From: Rhizobium sp. NXC24
GTDB lineage: Bacteria; Pseudomonadota; Alphaproteobacteria; Rhizobiales; Rhizobiaceae
Assembly (NCBI RefSeq): GCF_002944315.1
Contig: NZ_CP024311.1
Span: 286,501-350,500 of the forward strand
Direction of reading: 5' to 3'
Length of the DNA stretch: 64,000 nucleotides
Part shown: positions 10,004-17,079 of the stretch, piece after piece
Layout of the letters: each line of letters begins with the position of its first letter
Numbering within the stretch: position 1 is the first letter of the stretch
Program-made: the position numbers and the translations under genes
The notes under the pieces: model-generated
Told to the model about the DNA's origin: nothing
What the model saw: only the letters and a program-made list of their open reading frames with translations
Database searches by the model: none

Positions 10004-10489
10004 CTATTCCATTGGATTCGGCAGGTAACCGGTAAAGCCGGAAATCTTCCAGCGGCCATTATGCAGACGGCAATAATAAAGCGTCTGCCATTTCAGCACA
10101 TCGACGTCGCCATCGGCTTTCTTCAGGCTGCCATCGAATTTCTTGCGCACCAGCGCCATATCGCCTTCGATCTCGATGTCTTCCAGCGTAGTCGTCGTAA
10201 AGATGGCGGTGCGCGGGTCTTCCGCAAAGGATTGGCCGGCAAAATCGCGCGCTTGCCGCAACCATTCGTCGCGGTAGGCCGCAAGCGTCGGGAAGGTGAG
10301 GCGCCATTTGTCGGGACTGACTTCGCGGCGGCCGTCGATGCCGATGAAGCCGTCTTCGACGAAATCGTCCGCCACCTGCGACCAGTCGGCTGCGAGAAAG
10401 GCGTCGATATCGCGCGGCACCAGCATCTCCCAGATTGCGTGCCGGGCAGCGTCGTCGGCAGGGAAGGGATTTTTAAAGGGATCGCGCAT
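10004..10489 (-). CDS. NTF2-like (SnoaL fold) protein of unknown function
   Basis: The 161-residue protein has the pattern of a cone-shaped NTF2-like fold: an N-terminal helix pair (DIDAFLAADWSQVADDF) followed by strands ending in LYYCRLHNGRWKISGFTGYL. I chose the ATG at 10489 because GGCGGG lies ahead of it; an ATG at 10519 has no ribosome site and falls inside a putative operator. It is the first gene of the operon with the M81 peptidase and PLP enzyme and is divergent from ridA. Such proteins can be small-molecule isomerases or ligand binders; no catalytic residues can be assigned. Confidence 0.7.
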   Translation of the reverse strand: MRDPFKNPFPADDAARHAIWEMLVPRDIDAFLAADWSQVADDFVEDGFIGIDGRREVSPDKWRLTFPTLAAYRDEWLRQARDFAGQSFAEDPRTAIFTTTTLEDIEIEGDMALVRKKFDGSLKKADGDVDVLKWQTLYYCRLHNGRWKISGFTGYLPNPME

Positions 10490-10504
10490 TGTACCCGCCA
10501 ATAT

Positions 10505-10518
10505 TGAAATTCTTTTCA
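10505..10518. promoter_or_regulatory. Candidate operator TGAAA-N4-TTTCA in the divergent promoter
   Basis: The inverted repeat TGAAATTCTTTTCA lies in the 111-bp region between the divergent NTF2-like gene and ridA. Its reverse complement (TGAAAAGAATTTCA) matches the repeat at 1680-1694 except for one base of spacing. Control by the RpiR-type regulator encoded one gene downstream of ridA is inferred. Confidence 0.4.
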
Positions 10519-10600
10519 TAAATTGCGATTTTCACTGGTCAAATTCTGCTTTCTATGGTCATTTGTCAACGTGTCACGAAAATAATTTGCAGGATTGAAA

Positions 10601-10990
10601 ATGACCATCAAGCGTTATGGCGCTGTCCAGACGGGTGCGGGCGGCAAGCCGCTGCCTTTCGCGCGCGCTGTCGAAGCCAATGGCTGGCTCCATGTCTCCG
10701 GCCAGGTCGCCATGGAAGATGGTGAGATCATCGATGGCGGCATCGTCGCCCAGACCCATAAGGCGATCGGCAACCTCATCGCCATTCTCCATGAAGCCGG
10801 CTATGACCTCGAGCATGTCGTCCGCGTCGGCGTGTGGCTCGATGATCCCCGTGATTTCTGGAGCTTCAACAAGATCTACCAGGACTACTTCGGCGCGCAT
10901 CCGCCGGCGCGCGCCTGCGTGCAGTCGTCGATGATGGTGGATTGCAAGGTGGAGATCGACTGCATCGCCTACAAGGCGCCGGAAGCGTGA
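10601..10990 (+). CDS. RidA family enamine/imine deaminase
   Basis: The 129-residue protein is of standard RidA (YjgF/YER057c) size. It has the conserved WLHVSGQ strand, GVWLDDPRDF and PPARACVQ, whose arginine binds the substrate carboxylate in RidA. RidA trimers hydrolyse reactive 2-aminoacrylate and related imines formed by PLP enzymes. The ATG at 10601 follows AGGA; an in-frame TTG six bases earlier is less likely. It is divergent from an operon with a D-serine dehydratase-like enzyme, which fits a clearing role for that reaction. Confidence 0.88.
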   Translation: MTIKRYGAVQTGAGGKPLPFARAVEANGWLHVSGQVAMEDGEIIDGGIVAQTHKAIGNLIAILHEAGYDLEHVVRVGVWLDDPRDFWSFNKIYQDYFGAHPPARACVQSSMMVDCKVEIDCIAYKAPEA

Positions 10991-11077
10991 GGTAGGAAGA
11001 CTGTCAGGGGCTGCATGATCTTGGAAGGGCGCATAGCGGCTTTTGGATAGGATTGTGCATTAAAATGGGGGACGTCT

Positions 11078-11941
11078 GTGGATATTTTCACGACCATGCA
11101 GGAGGAAAGAGGGCGGTTGTCGCAGTCGGAAAACCGCATTGCCGACATCGTCCTCAACGATTTCGAATTTGCGGTCAACGCCTCCATTATCGAGCTTGCC
11201 GGCAAGGCGGATGTTTCGCCGCCGACCGTGACGCGCTTCTGCCGTCGGCTCGGCTGCGAGAGCTTTTCCGATTTCAAGGTGCAGCTTGCCCGCACCGCCT
11301 ATGTCGGCATGCGCTACATCAAGCCGGAGCCGAAGAGCATCGCGCCGGCGGATGTCGCGCAGGACATCATCACCAAGGCGCAGAATGCGCTGTTCCTGCT
11401 GCATCGCGGGCTGGATATCCCCGCCATCGAGCAGGCCTCCAACAGGCTTGCCGGCGCCGAGATGATCTACGCCTTCGGCTCCGGCGGCAATTCCTCGATG
11501 ATCGCCAGCGAGCTGCAGAACAGGCTGTTCCGCCTCGGCCTGCGCGTCACCGCCAGTTCCGATCACAGCATGCAGTTGATGATGGCCGCCGCCGCCAAGC
11601 CGACGGACGTGCTGATCGGTTCGTCGCTGTCGGGCCGCAATGCCGAGCTGGTGCGGGCCTTTATGCTCGCCCGCGAAGCCAAGGTGCCGACGATTGCGTT
11701 GACGCAGAGCCACAGTCCGGTGGCGCTTGCCGCTGACATCACCGTGCCGGTCGATTTGCCCGAGGGCAACAATATCTATCGCCCGACATCGACGCGCATC
11801 GCCTATCTCGCGGTCGTGGATATCCTCGCCAGCCTTGTCGCTTACCGCATCCAGCCGCAAGCGACGGTAACGCTGCGTCGCATCAAGCAACAGCTCGTCA
11901 CTCATCGCGACGGCGACGACCGCCAGCTTCTCGGGGACTAA
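11078..11941 (+). CDS. MurR/RpiR family transcriptional regulator
   Basis: The 287-residue product has an N-terminal RpiR helix-turn-helix (about residues 1-77, with the recognition segment SPPTVTRFCRRLGC) and a C-terminal SIS phosphosugar-binding domain (about 120-260, GSGGNSSMIASELQ and IGSSLSGRNAELV). It starts at a GTG after GGGGGAC. These regulators sense phosphorylated sugars. The gene lies 88 bp after ridA, and two matching inverted repeats at 1680 and 10505 are candidates for its targets. Confidence 0.88.
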   Translation: MDIFTTMQEERGRLSQSENRIADIVLNDFEFAVNASIIELAGKADVSPPTVTRFCRRLGCESFSDFKVQLARTAYVGMRYIKPEPKSIAPADVAQDIITKAQNALFLLHRGLDIPAIEQASNRLAGAEMIYAFGSGGNSSMIASELQNRLFRLGLRVTASSDHSMQLMMAAAAKPTDVLIGSSLSGRNAELVRAFMLAREAKVPTIALTQSHSPVALAADITVPVDLPEGNNIYRPTSTRIAYLAVVDILASLVAYRIQPQATVTLRRIKQQLVTHRDGDDRQLLGD

Positions 11942-11953
11942 AGCGATTCTAAT

Positions 11954-12053
11954 GCATGTCGCGCAAAAGTGTGCGGCGGTTTTGCGAAAACGACATGCAA
12001 AAACAAGGAGCTAAAGCGTGGGAGCGAATCTGAAAGATCGCGACGAGCTTTAG
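11954..12053. repeat. Composite intergenic palindromic repeat, copy A
   Basis: The first half (11954-11999) is an imperfect palindrome with arms TGCATGTCG/CGACATGCA and inner arms CGCAAAA/TTTTGCG around GTGTGCGGCGG. The second part (AGCTAAAGCG...CTTTAGG) forms a weaker hairpin. The same layout recurs at 53812-53905, and the first half alone, inverted, at 49371-49419. This is a dispersed rhizobial-type repeat lying between the regulator and the SDR gene. Confidence 0.65.
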
Positions 12054-12120
12054 GAAAAGTGCGTGAGCCGCTTTCCGTCCGGAATTGCGAAAGAACAGAA
12101 ACGCAGCAGGGGAGAGATGC

Positions 12121-12897
12121 ATGACCCGATCCGTCGCCATCGTTACCGGAGCTGCCGGCGATATCGGCCGCGCCATTGCCCGGCGTCTCGCGGATGATCA
12201 CGATATCGTCCTGCTGGTCGATATCGATGCCGCTGCCGTTCGAAAGGCTGCGGAAGAGCTGGGACCGGCGGAACGCTTCATCGCCCTGAAAACCGATGTC
12301 ACCAGCGAGGCCGACCTTGCCGAAATGGCAAAGGCCGCCGCGGGACTGGGTATGGTCAAGACCCTGGTCAACAATGCGGGAGCGGCCCGCGCCGTCAGCC
12401 TGCATGATACGACGCCGGATATCTGGCGCGCCGACAATGCCCTTAATCTCGAAGCCGCCTTCCTCTGTTTCCGCGCCGTCGAGGATATGCTGAAGGCGTC
12501 AAAGGGATCGCTGGTCAACATCGCCTCGGTCAACGGCATGGCCGTCTTCGGCCATCCCGCCTATAGCGCCGCCAAGGCTGGTTTGTTGCATTTCACTCGG
12601 CTGGTCGCGGTCGAATACGGCAAGTTCGGCATCCGCGCCAATGCGGTCGCGCCGGGCACGGTGCGCACGCAGGCCTGGGAGGCGCGTGCGGCCGCCAATC
12701 CCAATGTCTTCGAAGAGGCCCGCCGCTGGTATCCGCTGCAGCGCGTCGTCGATCCGGCCGATGTCGCCAATGCCGTTGCCTTTCTCGCCGGCCCGCTTGC
12801 CAGCGCCATCACCGGCGTCTGCCTGCCGGTCGATTGCGGCCTGACGGCGGGGCAGGCCGAGCTGGCGCATACATTTTCACAGTCCGATCATTATTGA
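12121..12897 (+). CDS. Short-chain dehydrogenase/reductase
   Basis: The 258-residue classical SDR has the cofactor motif TGAAGDIG (9-16), NNAG (84-87), and catalytic Ser136, Tyr148 and Lys152 (YSAAK). The C-terminal part ends in the usual CLPVDCGLTAG. AGGGGAGAG precedes the ATG. It is 27 bp upstream of the GH20 hexosaminidase and probably co-transcribed with it, which suggests oxidation of a sugar or polyol from the same pathway. An aspartate (VDID) after the second strand suggests a preference for NAD. Confidence 0.88.
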   Translation: MTRSVAIVTGAAGDIGRAIARRLADDHDIVLLVDIDAAAVRKAAEELGPAERFIALKTDVTSEADLAEMAKAAAGLGMVKTLVNNAGAARAVSLHDTTPDIWRADNALNLEAAFLCFRAVEDMLKASKGSLVNIASVNGMAVFGHPAYSAAKAGLLHFTRLVAVEYGKFGIRANAVAPGTVRTQAWEARAAANPNVFEEARRWYPLQRVVDPADVANAVAFLAGPLASAITGVCLPVDCGLTAGQAELAHTFSQSDHY

Positions 12898-12924
12898 ACG
12901 CTTGTCGTTAAGGAGAGAATAGAT

Positions 12925-14844
12925 ATGCAGCCGGCTTCCTATCATCTCGAAAACACCTGGTCCCCCGATGGCGGACCGAACGGCCGCCTGACCTTTACGC
13001 TGATCAATCTCTCGGATGCGCCGCTCACCGGTTTCCGCCTCGTCTATACCTCGCTGACGCGCGTCATCGATCCCAAGGCTTGCGACAATGCCGTCTTCCT
13101 GCGCCGCAACGCCAATTTCCATGAATTCGCCCCGCCTGCCGGCCTCTCCCTGGCATCGGGCGAAAGCTGGACCTTCAGCGTCAGCGGCCTGAACCGGACA
13201 GCGAAACATTGCACCGATGGCGCCAAATCCGCCTATCTGACACTGTCCGACGGCAGCCATGTGCCGGTGTCCGTCACCGATCTCCTGCTTGAAGGTCGCG
13301 TCAGCGAGCCGCCGCCGGTGCTGCTGCCGGAAGGCAAGCTCGATCTTCCCTTCGCCATCCAGCCTTGGCCAGCGGCGATCGATGCCAAGCCGGGCGAAAG
13401 CTTTCCGGTCGTGCTCTATCCCGTCAAGGGAACCGATGCTGCCAGCCTGAAGGCAGTTGCGACGTCGCTGGCGCTCTTCCAGCGCCTGTTTCCGGCCAAT
13501 CACGCGCCATTCAGCCTCATAGCCGCGCCGCAGGGCAGGCCCTTGCGCTTCGTCGAGCGGCCGGCTCTCGCCAAGGAAGCTTATCAGCTCACTTTCTCGG
13601 CCGAAGAGATCACGCTTGCCTATGGCACTGAGGCCGGGCGTCTCTATGGTTTGACGACCTTGGCGCAGCTTCTGGACGGCGCGCGGCGCGAACCCGGCAA
13701 ATTCCGCTTTCCGGCCGCCGGCACGATCTCCGACCAGCCGCGTTACGGCTGGCGCGGCTGCCATCTCGATGTCTCCCGGCAATTCCACCCGAAGGAGAAT
13801 GTGAAGCGGCTGATCGATATCCTCGCCTGGCTGAAGCTCAATATCTTCCATTGGCATTTGACCGACGACGAGGCCTGGCGGCTGGAGATCAAGGCCTATC
13901 CGCAGCTAACCTCGACTGGCGTGCTGCGCGGCCCGGACGAACCTCTGCTGCCGCAGCTTGGAAACGGCGCTGAGCCGGTGGACGGCTCCTATTCGCAGGG
14001 AGATGTCAGGGAGATCGTCGCTCATGCTCTGGCGCTCGGCGTCGAGGTCGTGCCGGAAATCGATATTCCCGGCCACAGCACAGCCGCCCTCGTCGCCCTG
14101 CCGGATCTGGCCGACGGGCAGGAAGCGCCGGAGAGCTATCATTCCGTCCAGGGCTATCCCAACAATGCCCTCAACCCGGCCGTGGAGCCGACCTATGAGT
14201 TCCTCGGGAAAGTGTTCGATGAAATGGTCGAGCTGTTTCCCTCCGAATATATCCACATCGGCGGCGACGAAGTGGCCAACGGTTCCTGGCTCGCCTCGCC
14301 GCTCGCCCGCAAACTGATGGAGCAGGAAGGCATATCCGGCACGTTCGCGCTGCAATCCTATTTCCTGAAGCGGGTGAAGACGATGCTGACGGCGCGCGGC
14401 CGCAAGCTAGCCGGCTGGAACGAAGTCGCCCATGGCGGCGGCGTCGGCACGGAAGGCACGCTGCTGATGGCCTGGGAGAAACCGGAGGTCGGCATCGAGC
14501 TTGCGCGCGAAGGCTATGATGTGGTGATGACCCCCGGCCAGGCCTATTACCTCGACATGGTGCAGGCGGAAGCCTGGCAGGAGCCGGGCGCGAGTTGGGC
14601 CGGCACCGTACCCCCAGCGCATACCTACGCCTATGAGGCGGAAGGCGAGTTCCCCGAGGAATTGAAGGACCGGATAAAGGGCGTGCAGGCCTGCATCTGG
14701 CTCGAAAATTTCCTCTCCCGCGCCTATTTCAACCGCCTCGTCTTCCCCCGGCTGCCGGCCATCGCCGAAGCCGCCTGGACGCCGAAGGCGGGCAAGAATT
14801 GGGAGCGCTTCGCCGCGATCGTGCGGCTCAGTCCGGCCCTATAG
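12925..14844 (+). CDS. GH20 beta-N-acetylhexosaminidase
   Basis: The 639-residue enzyme has an N-terminal beta-sandwich region (about 1-130), a GH20b-type domain, then the catalytic barrel. HWHLTDDEAWRLE and the acid pair Asp448-Glu449 in HIGGDEV are intact; the barrel releases GlcNAc or GalNAc from glycan or chitooligosaccharide ends by substrate-assisted catalysis. No signal peptide is visible, so it likely acts in the cytoplasm on imported oligosaccharides. It is the last gene of the RpiR/SDR group. AAGGAGAGA precedes the ATG. Confidence 0.9.
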   Translation: MQPASYHLENTWSPDGGPNGRLTFTLINLSDAPLTGFRLVYTSLTRVIDPKACDNAVFLRRNANFHEFAPPAGLSLASGESWTFSVSGLNRTAKHCTDGAKSAYLTLSDGSHVPVSVTDLLLEGRVSEPPPVLLPEGKLDLPFAIQPWPAAIDAKPGESFPVVLYPVKGTDAASLKAVATSLALFQRLFPANHAPFSLIAAPQGRPLRFVERPALAKEAYQLTFSAEEITLAYGTEAGRLYGLTTLAQLLDGARREPGKFRFPAAGTISDQPRYGWRGCHLDVSRQFHPKENVKRLIDILAWLKLNIFHWHLTDDEAWRLEIKAYPQLTSTGVLRGPDEPLLPQLGNGAEPVDGSYSQGDVREIVAHALALGVEVVPEIDIPGHSTAALVALPDLADGQEAPESYHSVQGYPNNALNPAVEPTYEFLGKVFDEMVELFPSEYIHIGGDEVANGSWLASPLARKLMEQEGISGTFALQSYFLKRVKTMLTARGRKLAGWNEVAHGGGVGTEGTLLMAWEKPEVGIELAREGYDVVMTPGQAYYLDMVQAEAWQEPGASWAGTVPPAHTYAYEAEGEFPEELKDRIKGVQACIWLENFLSRAYFNRLVFPRLPAIAEAAWTPKAGKNWERFAAIVRLSPAL

Positions 14845-14989
14845 GCAGATGTCCAGGGTCGTGATTGCCGCAGCCGTGATTGCCTGCATTGCCGGCAGCG
14901 CATGGCTATGTCACGAAACTGATAGAATAGATGCAGGATAATGTGGTTCCTTTCGATAGCGACGTCTGTCACCTAGAAGAGGAAACCCC

Positions 14990-15301
14990 ATGAAGAAGAT
15001 CATTTTGCTCGTGGCATTGGCGCTATCCGCCTCAAGCGCAATGGCAATGTCCCGCTATGACTCCCATCGCATGACCTGTTCGGCTCTTCACGACAAGATT
15101 GCCCGAGAGGGCGAAATCGTCCTGCGATACCCCTCGCACAGCGTCAACAATCTGATGATGTACGATCGCTACGTCTCAAACTCGGCGGCCTGCATTAACC
15201 GTGGTGCCATGTCGAGCGCCTCAGTGCCAACCTCGGACAATCCGAGCTGCAAGGTTCAGCGCTGTGTCTCGACGACGGGGAAGGGGCATAATCGCAAGTG
15301 A
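14990..15301 (+). CDS. Small secreted cysteine-containing protein, unknown function
   Basis: The 103-residue product has a clear Sec signal peptide (residues 1-20, cleavage after AMA). The mature part of about 83 residues has four cysteines (TCSAL, AACIN, SCKVQRC), consistent with two disulfides in the periplasm. AGAGGAAA precedes the ATG. I do not recognise a named family. It stands alone after the hexosaminidase gene. Confidence 0.6.
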   Translation: MKKIILLVALALSASSAMAMSRYDSHRMTCSALHDKIAREGEIVLRYPSHSVNNLMMYDRYVSNSAACINRGAMSSASVPTSDNPSCKVQRCVSTTGKGHNRK

Positions 15302-15394
15302 GCGATGTAAGCCGACTCTATTCAATGTCGGGTTCGATCTGAAAAGCTGCAGAGAAGGAGATCTCGGGACCTCTGCTTCCGGGAAGATCTGCGG

Positions 15395-15434
15395 TTTGAT
15401 TTTGGCGGCGATCAAATCAGATTGGTATCCAGAA
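15395..15434. repeat. Diverged copy of the tRNA-Leu 3' end and flank (attL-like)
   Basis: These 40 bases align without gaps to 16863-16902 with 30 identities. The shared parts are TTTGAT, a second block ending GATCAAA, then TGGT and CCAGAA, which correspond to the tRNA-Leu 3' terminus with its CCA. The rest of the 305-bp gap 15302-15606 holds no gene. The copy marks the left side of the segment carrying the SIR2-like gene. Confidence 0.5.
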
Positions 15435-15606
15435 TTATGGATATTAGCCCTCATTCTCAGCAACAATGGTTATTGAGTAATGTTAGATAGTAGAGCGGCC
15501 CACAGTACCCTTTGCAAATGGAGCATAACGGGTCCAATCTTCGAATCGCGCATATAGATCAAATGTGCATTTCTTGGAACCCAACGAACTTTCAGGCCCT
15601 CTACTT

Positions 15607-16662
15607 ATGTTCAAAGACAATACTGTTTTTGTGATTGGTGCTGGTGCTAGCGACGAATTTAATTTGCCGGTCGGCTGGAAATTGATGAACACCATCAAGC
15701 AAAACTCAAAGTTCCGTTTTGACTACGGGCTTAAGGAGGGTGTCAAAGAAATCCACGATGCAATCGTCAGGCGGTATGAGAACCGCAACGATGAAATCAA
15801 TGCCCGTTTTGAGGCATGCGCAGAGATTTACCGGGCGATTGACTCCGCCGGCTCGATTGACTCATTCATCGACCGAAACAATCACGTGCCACATATTGCC
15901 GAAGTGGGAAAGCTTCAGATTGCCTATGCTATTGCAAAAGCGGAAGGTGCTTCGAAGCTCGCGGTTAACCGAGATAGGAACAGGCAGGATCTAAACTGGG
16001 AAGCTCTAGATAACGCGTGGATTGCGACTTTCGCTCGGGCGCTATTCGACGGCGTTCGCACAACCGACGTCGACAACATTGGTAGCAATATTACCATTAT
16101 CTGTTTCAACTACGACAGATGCATTGAATTTTATCTTATCGCGGCCATTGAACGGAGTTTTTATAAAGTTTCCCGCGAGCAGGCGTACAAGATTGTTAGT
16201 AACATGCGGATCATACATCCGTATGGGACGTTGGGAAGGCTCCCTCAGGGCTTGTTGGACCGGGACTACATACCCTACGGCCCCGATCTCGATCGATTGG
16301 ATCTTTGGAGAGTAAGCGAGTCGCTCGTCACGTGGTCTGAGTCGATTCGTGATTCACAACAAGTGGATGCGATTAAGACTGCCATCGCCCAAGCGAGAGC
16401 TATTGTATTCTTGGGTTTTGCTTTCGCCAATCAAAACATGCGGTTACTTGAGGCTAACATCCCCGAAGGCAAATCCTACTATACCAAGGTCTACTCCACC
16501 GGATACGGCGTGCCGACTCAGGTGGAAGGGGCTCTCAAGGAAAAGATCACAAAGCTATACAGCGCGAGAATGGACGAGTTCATGGCACGATACATTCAGA
16601 TCGAACACGGGCAGAAGTGCGCTGACTTCATAAACACTCATTTGATCAACCTGATGCAGTAG
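15607..16662 (+). CDS. SIR2-like domain protein, probable accessory/defence gene
   Basis: The 351-residue protein has the marks of the SIR2-like NAD-hydrolase superfamily: VFVIGAGAS (7-15) as nucleotide loop, CFNYDR (166-171), the catalytic-type His in HPYG (204-207) and FLGFAFANQN (268-277). SIR2-like modules are NADase effectors in several anti-phage systems, but here there is no partner gene (no HerA, Argonaute or NTPase). It is read from the ATG at 15607; a GTG at 15565 would add 14 residues. Codon use is clearly more AT-rich than in the neighbours. With the tRNA-Leu gene beside it and the repeat at 15395, transfer is likely. A defence role is inference. Confidence 0.7.
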   Translation: MFKDNTVFVIGAGASDEFNLPVGWKLMNTIKQNSKFRFDYGLKEGVKEIHDAIVRRYENRNDEINARFEACAEIYRAIDSAGSIDSFIDRNNHVPHIAEVGKLQIAYAIAKAEGASKLAVNRDRNRQDLNWEALDNAWIATFARALFDGVRTTDVDNIGSNITIICFNYDRCIEFYLIAAIERSFYKVSREQAYKIVSNMRIIHPYGTLGRLPQGLLDRDYIPYGPDLDRLDLWRVSESLVTWSESIRDSQQVDAIKTAIAQARAIVFLGFAFANQNMRLLEANIPEGKSYYTKVYSTGYGVPTQVEGALKEKITKLYSARMDEFMARYIQIEHGQKCADFINTHLINLMQ

Positions 16663-16862
16663 AACCCGACTTGGTGCTTCAATAAAGTTTAGAGCCAGAT
16701 TTCTCACAGGTATTCACGGAGCAGCCGTGGCGAGATTACCCACATGGAGAGATGGGCGTCGGAAGAACCTTCGAAGCCACCGCGCGGCCCAAGCCCCAAG
16801 CGCATTGCCGCAGGCCTTTGTCACAAGGCACAAAACGCGCAAACTTTCACGAAATCTAACTC

Positions 16863-16902
16863 TTTGATCTTGGCAGTGATCAAAAGGAAATGGTGCCCAG
16901 AA
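16863..16902. repeat. tRNA-Leu 3' end and flank, attR-like partner of 15395-15434
   Basis: The segment covers the last twelve bases of the tRNA gene (including encoded CCA) and 28 bases beyond it. The flank contains a small palindrome (TTTGATC...GATCAAA). It is the presumed original of the diverged copy at 15395-15434. Integrases often use tRNA 3' ends, but no integrase gene lies nearby. Confidence 0.5.
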
Positions 16903-16975
16903 GAGGACTCGAACCTCCACGCCTCGCGGCACAGGTACCTGAAACCTGCGCGTCTACCAATTCCGCCATCTGGGC
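16891..16975 (-). tRNA. tRNA-Leu (anticodon CAG)
   Basis: Read on the minus strand, the 85 nt fold as a class II tRNA. The acceptor GCCCAGA pairs with TCTGGGC, the D-arm contains GGAATTGGTAGAC, the anticodon stem CAGGT/ACCTG encloses loop TTCAGGT (anticodon CAG), a long variable arm follows, then the T-arm with GGTTCGAGTCC, discriminator A and encoded CCA. It reads CUG codons. A good promoter lies just upstream (16986-17014). Confidence 0.96.
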
Positions 16976-16985
16976 GACGGACACG

Positions 16986-17014
16986 CATGTAAGGGGGTGG
17001 CTGTCCGGTGTCAA
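16986..17014 (-). promoter_or_regulatory. Sigma-70 type promoter of tRNA-Leu
   Basis: On the minus strand TTGACA (17014-17009) and TACATG (16991-16986) are separated by 17 bp. The -10 box ends 10 bp before the mature tRNA 5' end, as expected for a short leader. Confidence 0.6.
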
Positions 17015-17060
17015 CAGGGTTTTTGAAGTTTTCGTGGCAATCTTGAAAAAAGCGGTTGAA

Positions 17061-17079
17061 GCCCGGGTTAACCCCGGGC
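17061..17079 (-). terminator. Possible terminator overlapping the phosphohexomutase stop
   Basis: A 7-bp GC stem GCCCGGG/CCCGGGC encloses the stop codon in its loop. On the minus strand it is followed, after about ten bases, by six T residues (17051-17046). The gap makes it an imperfect intrinsic terminator. Confidence 0.35.

Noticed and set aside
8526..10028. 500-codon plus-strand frame opposite the M81 gene
   Set aside because: It is the mirror of a well-conserved metallopeptidase and lacks a ribosome site or family features.
15302..15480. Continuation of an open frame over the att-like sequence that resembles one over the tRNA (LILA-IK--W-PE in both)
   Set aside because: The protein-level similarity only reflects the duplicated non-coding DNA around the tRNA 3' end; neither frame is a gene.
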